A DNA stretch of 64,000 bases from Prorocentrum cordatum (lineage: Eukaryota; Sar; Dinophyceae; Prorocentrales; Prorocentraceae), in NCBI GenBank assembly GCA_963575745.1, contig CAUYUJ010014269.1:204523-268522 (forward strand). The letters run 5' to 3'. The notes under the pieces were generated by a model. The model did not search any database, was not told the DNA's origin, and was given only the letters and a program-made list of their open reading frames with translations. Made by a program: the position numbers and the translations under genes. Positions 20,560 through 31,529 of the stretch are shown here, one piece after another (the stretch's first letter is position 1; the number at the start of each line of letters is the position of its first letter).

Positions 20560-22323
20560 TTAGCGCGGCGGCTCCGCAGGCGCTCCAGAAGTTCCGGGAA
20601 GCGCAGCGGGCCGTCCCGCTCCAGAAGGTGCAGCGTCGGAGCGCGAAGTGATGTCTCCCCGCGCGCCGTCCGCAGCGATGCCGGCAGCCTTCGCAAGGTA
20701 GGTGAGATGGCAGACGTCTACGTCGGGGGCGTCGTCGTCATCGATGCCGAGTGCGGGCCCGCGGTCGCTGAACTGGTCATCAAACAAATCGTCGGTCATC
20801 ACGTCGTTCTCGCGCATAGCATCTTCGTCTTCTAGCGCGGCCAATTGGGCCGCGCGTGCCTCGTCGCGGTCGCCGCCCGTCATCTGAGGGTCTGCTTCCG
20901 CTGGGTCCGGGTAGCCGTTGTGGTCGACGCTCGCCTTGTCCCCATCTGGTAGGTAGTATGTAGCCCTCACTGTAGCCGCCTGCCTCTGCGCATCCCCCCG
21001 CGCGTCGCCGAGGTCAGGGGGCAGGCGCGGCAACAATGCTTGTTGCGGTGCCCAAAGTAGATGCGGCGCAAGCGGTTGCGACGACCTCGCGCGCGCGCGA
21101 AATCCGAACATTCGCCGCGCCGCACGCGCGTCGCGTCGACTGCCCAGAGGCGCCGGCGCAGGTGTTCGCGCGCCCGCAGGCCGGGTGCCTGCCTGTAGTC
21201 GGCGCACTTCGCTGTTGGACCATCGGGCCTGCAGGCGTCGGCGTAGTTGCGCACGGGAGATGGCAGAGCTACACCATCCCGCCACGCAGATCTCCAGCGC
21301 CAGCGCATCGCGCAGTCGAGGGTCGCAAGCTCCCTGGGCCCATGGGACAGGAGCGAGCCCGAATACTGGCTCGAAGCCATCGTGGCGGAGGACGTCCGCG
21401 ACGCGGGGGATGGACCAGTCCAACCGCTGCTGGAAGTCCGAGCCGCTGGTGCGCACGTACACCGCGGGGGGCCAGTTCTGGGCCCAGGTTGCCACGCGGT
21501 CTGCGAGCTCGCTCGCGTCGACGCTGCTCGCGTCGACGCCGTGGGCGCCGTGGCCGATGAGAGCGAATTGAAAGACAGCCAAAAGGGGCAGACCCAGACC
21601 TCCGTCAAGGATCGTCGGCGCCGTCGAGGCGTCCAACAAGTTGCCGTCGGTGAGAAGGTCGCCGCTGTTGCCGATGTCCACGCCGTCGCCGCCAGCGGCG
21701 CCGAGCTCGTCGCGTTCGGCGAGGCCGCCGGCGCATGGGGCCGCGTCGGGCGAGGAGGGCAGCGAGGGCAAAGCTTCGAAGAACTCCGCGATGCCAGAGA
21801 TTTCGATCGCTGCCGCGCTGGAGGCAAAAGAAGATGAAGAAGAGTTGGCGCTGCTCGATGCGCCGCGCGCCTGCGGCGGCCGTCGCGCCGAGAACGATCC
21901 GAAGATGTTGTGGACCTCGACGATGGCGTCGGCGTTCTGGAGGCACTGGTCGCCACCCCGCCTCCGCGCGGAGACCAGAACCGCCGTTGCGGGCCGCGCT
22001 CTCGCCCTGCATGTTGGCACCGAAACAGATCCCCTCATTCGCGGCCCCCTCCAGCTCGCGGATGGGAACCAAGTTTTCCGGCCACGGGACGTCGCGGGTC
22101 AGGCGCGCGCGCAAGAGCAGATCGAGGCGCTCCACCCTGGGATTCGAGATGCCCCGTCGGAGCCGACGGTCGCTTTCAAGAAGCGCCCGCCTGCCAGAAC
22201 GCGCCGCGGCCAGTCCGCGCAGCAGCCCAGGGCAGCGGGGCAGGCGCGGCGCGTCGCCGGGCTCGCGATCGCAGCCGAAGACGCACTGGCGCTCGCCGCC
22301 GCGGCAGGGCCCCCCCCGCGAAA
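20560..22323 (-). pseudogene. C-terminal region of element C
   Basis: Frame 22038-20560 is open for 492 residues and ends in a hydrophilic, acidic segment: YYLPDGDKASVDHNGYPDPA, DPQMTGGDRDEARAAQLAAL, EDEDAMRENDVMTDDLFDDQ. The overlapping frame 22546-21605 holds VERLDLLLRARLTRDVPWPE and LVPIRELEGAANEG. Cys/His pairs are scattered. It follows the RT thumb directly, so it is read as the polyprotein tail. Its function is unknown. Confidence 0.45.
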
Positions 22324-24300
22324 TCAGCCGGCCCCCCGCGAGAGAACACAAGAGGGCACGTGGCCGCGCCGGCGGCGCGGCCGCCGGCAGCTGCCGCGCG
22401 CGCCGCCGCGGTGCGCGGCGCATCTCGCCAGCGCGGTCGGAGGGCCGCCTTGTCCGGCGCTGCGTGAAGAGCGGGAAAGGGGGCGACCCGCCGCGTCGGC
22501 GGCCGCTGGGATATCGCCCACAGCTACCTTCGGTGCCACTCGGCAAACAGTGCGTCGTTGCCGACCTTCAGGCACATCGCCGCGGTGAGCTGGGCCGCCA
22601 ACTCGGTTCTGGCCGCTGCGAAGGCCAGCGAAGTGCCGGGATGAGGCGCGATCCAAAGGCCCCGCTTGATCTCGCCCAGCGCGGCGGCGACGGCGGCCGC
22701 GGTCCAGGGCGAGGGCCCAGGCGTGGATGGGAGCTCGGCCAGGCCGCGCTCGTCTGCGCACCTGTCCGCAGATGCGAGGCAGGTAGCGCCGCTGAAACTC
22801 AGCGGCGAGAGGGCGGGTGATGAGGGCCGAGCGGATGATCGCTGCCTGTGCCACGCGTCGCGCCGAAGGGACCTCGGGCCCACCCCGCTCGCGCAGGAAG
22901 CAGTAGTCCCGCGCGCGGGGTGCGCCGCCCGCGCGCCGGCGCATCTCGATAAGCTGCCGGATCTCCTCCGCGGCGCGGCATGCAGGCAGCGGCGCCGGCT
23001 GGGGGGCGCAGCTGAGCGTCGAGATCACACGGGCGTTGCAGAGCCAGGCGTAGGTGCTTATGGGGGCCGCTGTCGCCGCCGGCGCTGCGACGCGGCATCT
23101 GCGCCCACGTCAGGTCGCCACCCCGTTGAGAGCGAGGTCCGCCGACGACCCCAACGGGAAGCCCAAGTGAAAACGTGGCTGGGGCTCGCGAGGTCGCTCC
23201 AAGATGGGGCGGGCTGCTGCGGGCCGTTGCTGATTGGTGGCAGGATGAACGTCGCCAGGGCCCCCGTCGATCGACGGCAAAATGCAAGGTTCTTGCATTT
23301 TGCCGCTCTCAAGAGCAACGTCGCACGCTCGGCGGCAAGGCCCAGCGGATGTGCGAGGTTGGGCACGGGCCTGAGGGAGTAGAGGACGCCTCCGGCGTCA
23401 TCGGCGCAGGCCCTGAACGCGCCGCGGGCGGCGGACTCCAAAACGGCTCCCAAAGGGGTGAGAATCAGAATCGTGGCCAGCGCGCATAGCTTGACCATGC
23501 AGTGCGCAGCCCTGGATGACGCCGCGCGCGAACACGAATGACGCCACCAGCATGCCGCCCACGGCGGCGGAGACGAAAGCGCACGGGCCACGCGCCGCCG
23601 CCAAGAACGCGGAGGGAAAGCGCAACTCCTCGAGGTTAACCGTGAGGAACTCATGCGACAAGCTCGGGAAGCCTGACCACCGACCTGGGGACTGAGGGGG
23701 GCGCTCCTCGCGCGCGTCGGGCGCGAGGGTGGCGATGCGAGCTTCAGCGTTCAGCTCCAGCACATCGTCGGTGAAACGCCTGCAAGGCACGAACACCCTC
23801 TGGGAGGCTGGCGCTCGGGCCGCGAACAGGGAGCTGATCGTTGAATCGAGCGTCGCCGAGATGAGCGCCGCGCCCGCGCTGCAAAGCCCTGGCCCGCGCA
23901 TCGCCGCGAGGGTGATCATCGGCGCCAGGGCGATCGCCAACGCGAACCCCCTTCGGCGAGAAAACCTGCCCGGCGCCCCCAGAGCAGCGGATCAGTCGTT
24001 CTCAGCTCATGAGCCAGAGGGTTGCGCCGCGCAAGACCTCCGAGCACGATGGGGCGGCCGCCTGGGCGCGGCGCGGCGGGCCATTGACGCCAAGGGCCGA
24101 GCGCGCAGCAGCCACGCGAGGCCCCGTCTTGTTCATGAGGTTGGCGTTGGACAGCGGCTGATCGAAGTCCGAGATGGGGCTGAGGCGCTGCTTGGCGCAG
24201 CGGCGCGCCTCGCCGGAGTCAATGTCGCTACGCGTGAAGATCGGCGCCGAGGACCGCGGGGGGCATGCGGCCGGTCGCGAAGGTGTTGGTGCACTCGCTC
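22324..24300 (-). pseudogene. Reverse transcriptase region of element C, in several frames
   Basis: Frame 23940-23398 shows DDVLELNAEARIATL, GFPSLSHEFLTVNLEEL and ARGVIQGCALHG (QGC at residues 143-145). Frame 23654-23058 shows FRACADDAGGVLYSL with the catalytic ADD at about 23405-23397 and LRAAKCKNLAF. The thumb and following part are in frame 23028-22324 (CNARVIST, RAGGAPRARDYCFLRERGGP, SARRVAQAAIIRSALI). These match RT of a LINE type seen widely in dinoflagellates. The catalytic aspartates persist but no single frame could produce the enzyme. Confidence 0.65.
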
Positions 24301-24689
24301 ACCATCCTTGTAGCCGCGTAATATCATCGTCTCGCCGAAAGGCGCCCAGAGTTGGGCGCGTCGCGCAGCGGCTGCGCTTCGCCGCCCCCCCCTGCCCTCT
24401 TCCCTGCGCGTCGCGGCGGTCTCGACCTGGATCGCGGAGATGTCCATCTCGGCGGCGCGGGGCGGACGCGCCCCGTCGATCCCTGGAACGCCTCGGGGCG
24501 CGCGACGGCAAAGACGTCGCCAACCGCCGACACGCGCGCAGCTGTCCCCGACGACGGGCCCAGTTCCTACCGTCAGATCTTTGAGCCGAACGAGTTTCGG
24601 CGGCGGCAATTTTTCAGCAACCGACGTTTCTTCATACTTAACCAGCTTCGCGGGGGTCGCGGCGCGGTCGGGTCTTTGGCACACCCCAG

Positions 24690-25270
24690 GCGGGGAATTC
24701 AGGCGAAGGGCAGCGCCACCTGGCTCTTGATGACAAGCTCGAGCGCGGCGTGGTCGGAGACGCCGCGGTCGCGAAGTCGGTCAGGAGATGGCGACGGCGC
24801 CTTTGACGCTCAGCTGGTCAATCATCCATGCATGCGTAGCTGTCCAGATCCGATCGAGGCAGGACAAGTTGCCCGTGTCTTTGCAGAAGTGGGCGGCGTC
24901 GTCCGCCGAGAGTTATACGAAGTTGTCGCGGGGCTGCTTCCAGCGCGCGACGCGGTGCTAACTCCAATCGTGCTTCTGGCGGGAAAACTGGCGAAATGGT
25001 CGCCGCGGATGCACGCGCGCGAACGCCGGAGATCATGTCGCCCGCGATGATGAGCAGGCGCTTGCTCGGGGCGGCTCGCGCCCAAGCGCCGTCAGTGGCG
25101 CCCTCGCAGTGCCGTGCGTCTGGCCCGGCGAGATGTCTGTTGCAATGGCGGAGCTCGGCGTCAGTCGTCTTGACGGCGACCTCCCACGCTCCCCCGCGCC
25201 AAGATGGCGGCTTTCGCAGCGCGGGCCGCCGTCGCAGATAGCGGTGCGATCGCGGCGACGCCGCCCCCAC
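24690..25270 (-). pseudogene. Endonuclease-like (EEP) region of element C
   Basis: Frame 25270-24818 carries AELRHCNRHLAGPDARHCEG and KRLLIIAGDM, the strand that usually ends in GDFN. Around 24843-24862 a separate frame reads LSCLDRIW, like the S-x-I-D-R motif. Around 24741-24761 another reads VSDHAALEL, the catalytic SDH motif. A stop and frame change split these. In a live element this domain nicks target DNA. Confidence 0.5.
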
Positions 25271-25552
25271 AGCGAGCCCATGCGCGCCCGTGGGCCCGTG
25301 GAACTCAAAACTTTCGAGACCGGGGCAATCCGATGCACGCGCGCATCAACGCGCCGCTTGCTTTGGCGGGCCCCCTGGAGGGCCGCGGACACAAGGCGGA
25401 GATCGCATTGTGGACGGTGGTCAGCTTCTTCGAGTCATGCTGCCACACCAGCGGAGATGCGCTCGAACGCCCAATTTCGCAGCGGCGATGCTTCTCTTGG
25501 TCAATGCCGAGGACGCCGCCCCCGCGCAGACCTCGCGTCGCAGCTGGAGGAA

Positions 25553-26600
25553 CTACTCAAGGGCGCCACTCTGGTTGAGCATCAGGGCAAACGTCGGCGA
25601 GGATAACGTCGTGCTTCCAGGCGCGCGCGCCCCTTTTCCTTGAGGCTCTTGGCGTTCTAGAATGCGGTGGTGAGCTCGCGGCCTGGGCAAAGGTAGAGTC
25701 GAAGTAAGGCCGCCCATCCGTCCGAGACCCACCCGCTGCTGCGGTCGACGAAAAGTGGTTGCAGGATACAGCTCGCAGGGTCGAGCCGGAACGCGCTTGC
25801 CCTGGGCCTCGGCGCGGATCTGGCAAGTTGATTGGCCTGGGCCGACGCGCAGCTGCGTCGACGGGCCTTCGACGGCCGGGCAGGGGAAGCGGGCCCAGCC
25901 ATCCTTGCACTTGAATGCGCCCAGCGCCTGCTGCACTCGACGCGCGGCGATGCCCGCGGCGCTCGCGAACTGCGCCGCAAAAAGTTTCGACTGCGGCTCG
26001 CACTCGATGTGGCAGGTGCCGACCAGGCCGGCGTCTCTGGGCCAAGACTCCAGAGACTGTGAAGCCGCGTCACGCGCGACCATGGTGGAGGCCGTGACTT
26101 TGAGGATTGTCGGATCGATGTCGTGCTTGAAGCTCCTGCCGGAAGGTCTAGGTGGAGGCGGGTCGCGGCTGGCGAGCGCCAAGTCCTTGCGGAGCTGCTC
26201 CACCTGCTGCTGAAAGTCGGTGAGTTGGTTTTCATGGTTGTTCAGGTTTTTGTCCTGTTCGCTGAGCCCGGTGCCGAATCTGCCCAGCTGGCCTTGAGTG
26301 CGCCTTTCGAGGTCGTCCAACTCTGGTTTGATGCGAGCAGTCGCCGCGGCAGCGGCCTTACGAGGTGCCGCTTTGATGGAATCTGTGAGGCGGCGGAGGG
26401 GTTCGTCGATGGGAACCACGGCGGCTTGGGCAGCAGCGGCAGCAGTGTTCGAGAAGGCGAGCTCGCAGTCCTGTCAGAACTGGCCGAGGGCCTCACGGAT
26501 CTCGATTCGGATGAGCTCGCGCACGTGGTCGTCGTACCAGCTTTCATGCGCACAGTCCTTGGAACCTTTGCCATCGCTGCCAGCGCCCCTACCTGAACGG
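25553..26600 (-). pseudogene. N-terminal coiled-coil domain of element C
   Basis: The frame 26419-25553 is open for 288 residues. Residues 34-85 form a coiled coil (DDLERRTQGQLGRFGTGLSE, QDKNLNNHENQLTDFQQQVE). A globular part follows with DIDPTILKVTASTMVARDA, LFAAQFASAAGIAARRVQQA and DGWARFPCP. Upstream in another frame lies CAHESWYDDHVRELIRIEIR, showing that the true start is displaced by a frameshift. This resembles the N-terminal domain of LINE polyproteins of dinoflagellates; an RNA-binding or chaperone role is inferred. Confidence 0.55.
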
Positions 26601-26731
26601 GTCCTGTCATCAGTTCCGTCGCCGCCATGAGCAATACCGGGAGCAGTGCCATCAGCAAGCGGTTATTCTTCTAGGCTTTTGATCCCTGTTTGATATTGCG
26701 GGCTCCGTCGGGCATGGGTAAAACAAGGCTA

Positions 26732-26862
26732 GGATCGGGATAAATCGCTCCAGAGCGTTCCAGAGCGCTCTCAGAGCGTTCCGGAACGCTCTGGAGCGGC
26801 CGCGGCGCCCAATACATCCTCCAAACCCGCCGATTCTCAGAGATTTCGAGTTATCCCGATCC
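26732..26862. repeat. Nested foldback of 131 bp
   Basis: The outer arms GGATCGGGATAA (26732-26743) and TTATCCCGATCC (26851-26862) are perfect complements. Inside, 26746-26761 (CGCTCCAGAGCGTTCC) pairs perfectly with 26783-26798. The loop between the inner arms repeats CAGAGCG. This looks like a small foldback or a MITE-like element. Confidence 0.85.
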
Positions 26863-27484
26863 GATTTTGTCCCGATCTTCGCGTCGTTTTGATGGGCCCT
26901 CCGTCTCAGCGACATAGCGGGCCTGGCAAGTGCCGACCGCCGTGCGGGCCGCGAGGGCGAAAAAGAGTCCCCGACGGGGGTGCAGACGGAAGGAGGCTGG
27001 CCGCGGACCGGCGGAGTCCACTCTGTCCCCTGGGCAGCGAGGTCATCTTGAGCCAAAGTCGGGGAGACGTAGGACTCGGGCACGGGGGACTCGGGTTGGC
27101 CGGACGGGGCCCTCATAAAAATGACGAGGCCCAATCTGAAATTTGACGCGAGCTCCCGCTGCAGACATCCCACGAAAACTGGACCGTCAAAATCCAGGAC
27201 GCGCTCGTCAAAACAAGTAAGCAAACCCGAGTTCCGGCTTACTCGGGTCTTGCGTTTCCCCGACAAAGTGGCCACGGAGGATAAGGAGGGAGCCAGGTGG
27301 AGGGGTGGGACGGAACGAGATAACGACAACGAGGAGAGAAGAGGAGGGAGACGAGGAGCATGCAGAAAAGCACAATGGCACTGGCAAGAGCTGGATACCT
27401 CCAAAGTGAGTCGCTAGTCTCCTTGAAAAGCGCGCAAAGGGAAGGCTGCTTCGAAATGAGAAGACCCCGCAAACTTTCCAGACC
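26863..27484. other. Unassigned stretch downstream of the foldback
   Basis: A minus-strand frame of 250 codons (27404-26652) is open but Pro/Ser/Arg-rich and has no recognised domain. The plus strand at 27048-27058 reads CTTGAGCCAAA, which matches only the last 11 nt of the DinoSL complement. Confidence 0.45.
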
Positions 27485-27661
27485 TCAAGCGTACGAATCA
27501 ATGCTCACGCGCGCACGCAAGCCTGTGGCATTGAGTATCGCCTCTAGCACTCGAATCAGGGTGTTGTAGCCCATATTCATGAGCTGATGGTGATACTTGG
27601 CCATCGCCACGGCCTGCCAGACATCAACTTGCTCTTCCCCCTTCCGTCGGACCACGAGCAT
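27485..27661 (-). CDS. Short 58-codon frame of unknown function, possible exon
   Basis: An ATG at 27661 opens 58 codons to a TGA at 27485; the frame is open upstream to about 27690. The product has ordinary amino-acid composition, unlike its neighbours, with QVDVWQAVAMAKYHHQLMNM and GYNTLIRVLEAILNATGL suggesting an amphipathic helical protein. Codons mostly end in G or C. A GC-type donor (ACAG followed by GC) and an upstream AG are present, so it could be an internal exon. I do not recognise the family. Chance openness is the alternative. Confidence 0.3.
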   Translation of the reverse strand: MLVVRRKGEEQVDVWQAVAMAKYHHQLMNMGYNTLIRVLEAILNATGLRARVSIDSYA

Positions 27662-27669
27662 TAAATGGG

Positions 27670-28092
27670 GGAACCGAACACCTTACAACAAACAAATAAA
27701 CTGACCAAACAAAACACGTCATGTTTCCACGTGCCTGTGCTCCTCCTCCTACTCCGTTTGCTCATCCTCCTGCTCGTCTAGATCCTGTTACTGTTGCTGT
27801 CGTTGCATCTCATCCGTCTACATAAGCAACAACATGTGAACTCTAACCCTGCAAGTAAGATTTTCGAAACGCCGGCTGAAAATAATACTTCGAAGATGTC
27901 TGCAGCTAGGTGAAGCCAAGCGGACCGGCAGGGGTAGGATTCGCAAGTGATTGCAGACCACCCTCCCTACGCACGAAGTGGAGGGCATGTTGACGGCAAG
28001 CAGTGTATGCAAGCGTTGGAGAAGATGCAAACTAGAAGTCATGGCGCAACACGGACGGCGAGGATGACCAAGACAGAGTACGGGAGACCGTC
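27670..28092. other. Unassigned AT-richer spacer
   Basis: No domain is visible. Short frames on the minus strand run through the following CTC microsatellite and owe their length to it. Confidence 0.45.
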
Positions 28093-28232
28093 TCCTCCTC
28101 CTCCTCCTCCTCCTCCTCCTCCTCCTCCTCCTGCCCTCCTCCTGCTCCACACGCCTACTCATCCTCGTCGTCCTCGTCGTCCTCCTCCTCCTCCTCCTCC
28201 TCCTCCTCCTCCTCCTCCTCCTCCTCCTCCCA
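28093..28232. repeat. (CTC)n microsatellite
   Basis: About 140 bp of CTC with one interruption near 28136-28172. It gives overlapping poly-Pro, poly-Leu/Ser and poly-Arg frames on both strands. Confidence 0.95.
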
Positions 28233-28242
28233 GTCCTCCCCC

Positions 28243-28660
28243 TCCACGCGGAAGGTGGGCGACAAGAAAACCGACCCGAGGCGCTCCGAGCTGTCAGGGA
28301 ACAGAGCGGCACGACGCAGTGCGGCAGAGATCAGGGGGAGGAGAGATGAGACGGTGCTCCAGATCCTTCAATAAGCACACACCCCGCGCCAACCTGTCCG
28401 ACGCCCCTTGCCCGCCTCCCGACGTGCCCCAAACCCACTCCCTCTCGCTCCACAACCTCCCCACGCCCCTCGAAGGACGGCGGTTTGCTTCCCCCCCCAC
28501 GCGATGACCCCCCCCACGCTTATTGAGAGACCTGGAGTATGCTCCTCCTCCACGTCCTCCTCCACGCGGAAGGTGGGCGACAAGAAAACCGACCCGAGGC
28601 GCTCCAAGCTGTCAGGGAGCGGAGCGGCGCGACGCGGTGCGGCAAAGCAGGCGCATACTC
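28243..28660. repeat. Direct repeat of ~95 bp at 318-bp spacing
   Basis: TCCACGCGGAAGGTGGGCGA begins at 28243 and again at 28561. The match continues for about 90 bp (CAAGAAAACCGACCCGAGGC; GCTCC-AGCTGTCAGGGA; GAGCGGC-CGACGC) with few differences. CTC-rich sequence precedes both copies, so the duplicated unit probably included the microsatellite edge. Confidence 0.85.
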
Positions 28661-28962
28661 ATCAGAGGACGCGCAAATGTGACGAGACGATAAATCAGGC
28701 GCCGCCCAGGGCCTGTTTGACAGGGCCCGCCGTAAGCGGTCGCGTGTGGCCACGCTTTCTCGCAGCTCTGTATGCGAGTGTGTCGGCTGCGTCTAGATGC
28801 GCTCCTCGCATCCCCGAGCCCGAGGGGGCACGAGGACGGCGCGAGAGGGCCCCAGGCGAGGGGGCAGCGGTTGGGGGCGGCGTGCGGGCTGCAGGGGTGT
28901 GGTTCGGTGGGCACCGCCTCCCTTTTTTTCCCTGGTGCTGCGCGGCTTGGCTCTCCCTGCCC

Positions 28963-28984
28963 CGCTCCTCCTCGGCCCCCTGCT

Positions 28985-29015
<31 letters not shown>

Positions 29016-29080
29016 CTCCTCCTCCTCCTCGGCCTCCTCCTCCTCCTCCTCTGCCTCCTCCCCCTCGGCCTCCGCTCCAC
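28963..29080. repeat. CTC/CTCGGC microsatellite
   Basis: CTCCTCGGC units alternate with CTC. The frames through it are Leu/Pro or Arg/Gly-rich. Confidence 0.9.
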
Positions 29081-30149
29081 GCTTCTGCTGGCACTGCGCG
29101 GCCGCAAGCGATCGTCGGCACAGCTCCGAAGTGCGACGTCTCTGACAGCACTGCCAGGACCAGAGGCACCCGACCCATGCACTGGGAGGGGGAGTTGGTG
29201 GGCTGACGACATCGGGAGATGTCCTGCTATGCAGCAGCGTTTATAGCAGTGCGTAAGGGCTTGAGCGCTTCGGACCAGGAATACTAATGCCAGACAAGGG
29301 GACGCAAGGTGCGCTGGGGCGATGTAGGGCAGCAGCGTGTCTCAGGCGGATCGACACCGCTGCGACAATAGAGAGTGAGATTGCTTCAGGGCGAGAGACT
29401 TCGAGGCAACTGTCGTGTTGCCGCTCGAGCGCTGGGATGGCGAAGGAGGAGGCGAGGCTGACGTGGCGCTCCCGGGGGCCGCCAAGACGCCTCCCACGTG
29501 ACCCCAAGAAGCCCCTGAGTAGCATCTTGTCCACGACCCAACCATGGTGGCGTGATGTACCTGGGGCCACTAGATAGTAGATAGTTGACTCTCCGTTTTT
29601 CAGGTTCAAGCCTGGCTCCTTCGTCTAACGGGCGTGGATGCAAAAAAAAGCTCGGCCTGGCCAACTCACATCTCCCCTCCTCGACAAAGCACGGAACGGG
29701 TTGCTCTGGTGCTCTCCAAGAGCCTTGGACGGGAACCCTCATGGGCAACACTGATCGAGAAATCAGCACTCTCTGAGAGGAGGGCGAGAAGGATGACCCT
29801 TGAGCAAACCCGGATCGAAAGACCAAGGAGCTGTCCGTCAGAAGCCAGAGTCGGAGTCGCTCAGACGCCGGAGCAAAACGCCGACTGGTGGATGGACACT
29901 GGAACAGCGAACGGACGGGAAGGGGGAGGGAGTCGGAGGGGCAGCAAGATCGGCTGGCGGCCTGCGCGATGGCCATCCCGACCATCAGAAAGCCCGTGCA
30001 ATAGAGCACCAGGACCGGCGCCAGGCCGTGTTCCAGATCTACGTGAGCTTCCTGTGAGGCGAGCGTCTGGGGAGGCGCAGGAGCAATAGCCACCCATCGC
30101 TGACGTGAGCGCCATGACCGAGCTGGTGCTGCCTCCCCACATCCGCGCG
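29081..30149. other. Unassigned mixed sequence
   Basis: Overlapping frames of 80-290 codons occur on both strands without a recognisable domain. One minus-strand frame (30270-29386) is moderately protein-like but contains no motif I can name. The segment around 29450-29520 has short GCC/CAAGA units related to the 11-nt family. Confidence 0.4.
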
Positions 30150-30395
30150 ACGGGTTCGCCGAAGCGAGTGCAGAATCGGTCAGCACCGAATTGGATCGAA
30201 TCGAGACGTGTGTCGGATGAGACCGCATCGACACAGAGTCCAAATCGAATCGAATCGGCCGCGCCAGCATACAAAACTGCGCCTTGTAAGCATCGGGCCG
30301 CCTCGGATCGCCCGAAGATCGGAATCGGGCCAGATCGAGCCAGGCGGAATCGGCATCGAATCGGACCGATCCAACCGAGGTGGGCCCTGAGGGCT
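30150..30395. repeat. Degenerate AATCGGATCGA repeats
   Basis: ATCGAATCG, AATCGGxx and GATCGxxC motifs recur about a dozen times with no fixed period. The end reads TGGGCCCTGAG, which is also found after the same type of repeat at 33965-34025, so the two regions are related copies. Confidence 0.7.
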
Positions 30396-31107
30396 GCTGC
30401 CGAAGCCGCCTCGGAGTCGGCTTTTGCGTTGTCCCTCTGGCCCAGGGGGAGAACGGGGCCCTCGGGCATCCAAGCCCCGCTGGACGTGCTCCTCCTCCTC
30501 CTCCTCCCCGTGCTCCTCCTTCCTACCTCTCTCGAAAAGGTAGAAACATGCATGAGCATGAACTTTCGTGGGTCCGCGCGGCTCCAGCGCAGACTCTGGC
30601 ACGCTCCGCGCGCCAGGGAGGGTAGTTCAGCGCGCACCTAAGAAATCCGCCAAACATTTATGTGTGCAACTGTGATTGTGTACGATTGTCCCTGCCTCCA
30701 GGATGGGATACGGGCATCGGCGAGCCGGACGTTCCAGCTCGGGCTGCCTGAGCGAGGTCCTGCCACCGCAGACTGATTCACACGGGGTGTGCGCGAGGGT
30801 GGGAGCACACCGGGCGAAAGATCAGATCTGACCGCGTGGACTAGACGTGAGCTCAGGTAGACTATACCGAATCGACTTGGCGTCCAGACAGGCTGCAGCG
30901 GCTGCAGCGCCTGAATGCGCCACATCGAGCCATCCGCCATCAACGGCGAGGGAGCACCAGTAAGTCAGCCTATCCGACGCCTGCTCGAGCGTTCTTCGGA
31001 AAACGGTCTGGAAATGCGGCGCGAAGGATCATGAGGAGCATCCCCACAAAAGGTCACGACATCATGTCAAACGATCAAGCGAATAAACCTTACGAATCAC
31101 ATCCCAA
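30396..31107. other. Unassigned spacer
   Basis: A short CTC run (30488-30520) is the only structure. No protein domain was recognised in either strand. Confidence 0.45.
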
Positions 31108-31318
31108 CCCCCTCCCCCTCCTCCTCCTCTTCCGCCTCCTCCTCCTCTTCGTCCTCCTCCTCCTCTTCCTCCTTTTCCGCCTCCTCCCTCCACCGCCCGC
31201 CCCATGCCACGAGCTTGTGGCAGGGTCATCAGATCGTCGTTGTCGTTGTCGTCGTGGTCGTTGTCGTGGTCATCGTCGTCGTCGTCCTTCTGGGTCGGCG
31301 GCACCGGCCGTAAGGCCT
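31108..31318. repeat. Pyrimidine tract and GTC array ending in a dispersed GGCCGTAAGGCC motif
   Basis: A C/T tract (31108-31200) is followed by GTC/GTT units (31228-31290), then by GGCGGCACCGGCCGTAAGGC within 31294-31318. The same order of a GTC or CATC tract followed by this motif occurs at 49670-49733, 51760-51805 and 60170-60215. GGCC-GTAA-GGCC is a small inverted repeat. Confidence 0.8.
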
Positions 31319-31529
31319 CAAATCAACCTTACGCATCACGTCCCAGCGCACTGGGGACAGGCCACACGCCCGTAGACATATATCTGTCCGAACCATTCGA
31401 CACGGGAAGTCTCCTGCGCTTTCCTTCACTTGGACACGTGTAACTCGATCAGGGGGCCCATGGAATTCCATCCCAGCGAAGTGGCAACGGTTGACTGTCG
31501 AATGCATAAGCGTACGTAATTTGAATGAG

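Larger units (their letters stand above)
20560..26600 (-). mobile_element. Element C: decayed LINE-like retrotransposon
   Basis: Minus-strand order is a coiled-coil N-terminal domain (26600-25553), an endonuclease-like region ending in a conserved SDHAALEL (about 25270-24741), RT blocks (24300-22324) and a long C-terminal region (to 20560). RT blocks fall in all three frames and stops interrupt the endonuclease, so the copy is dead. The RT motifs differ from those of element B, which shows it is a separate family. Confidence 0.65.

Noticed and set aside
27048-27058. Second DinoSL relict (CTTGAGCCAAA)
   Set aside because: Only the terminal 11 nt match exactly and the continuing bases diverge, so chance is likely.
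29600-29660. tRNA-like segment (GGTTCAAGCC followed by CTCCTTCGTCTAACGG)
   Set aside because: T-arm-like and D-arm-like words are in the wrong order and no cloverleaf can be drawn.
30105-30641. A 178-codon plus-strand gene
   Set aside because: Its first half is the AATCGGATCGA repeat and no domain is visible.
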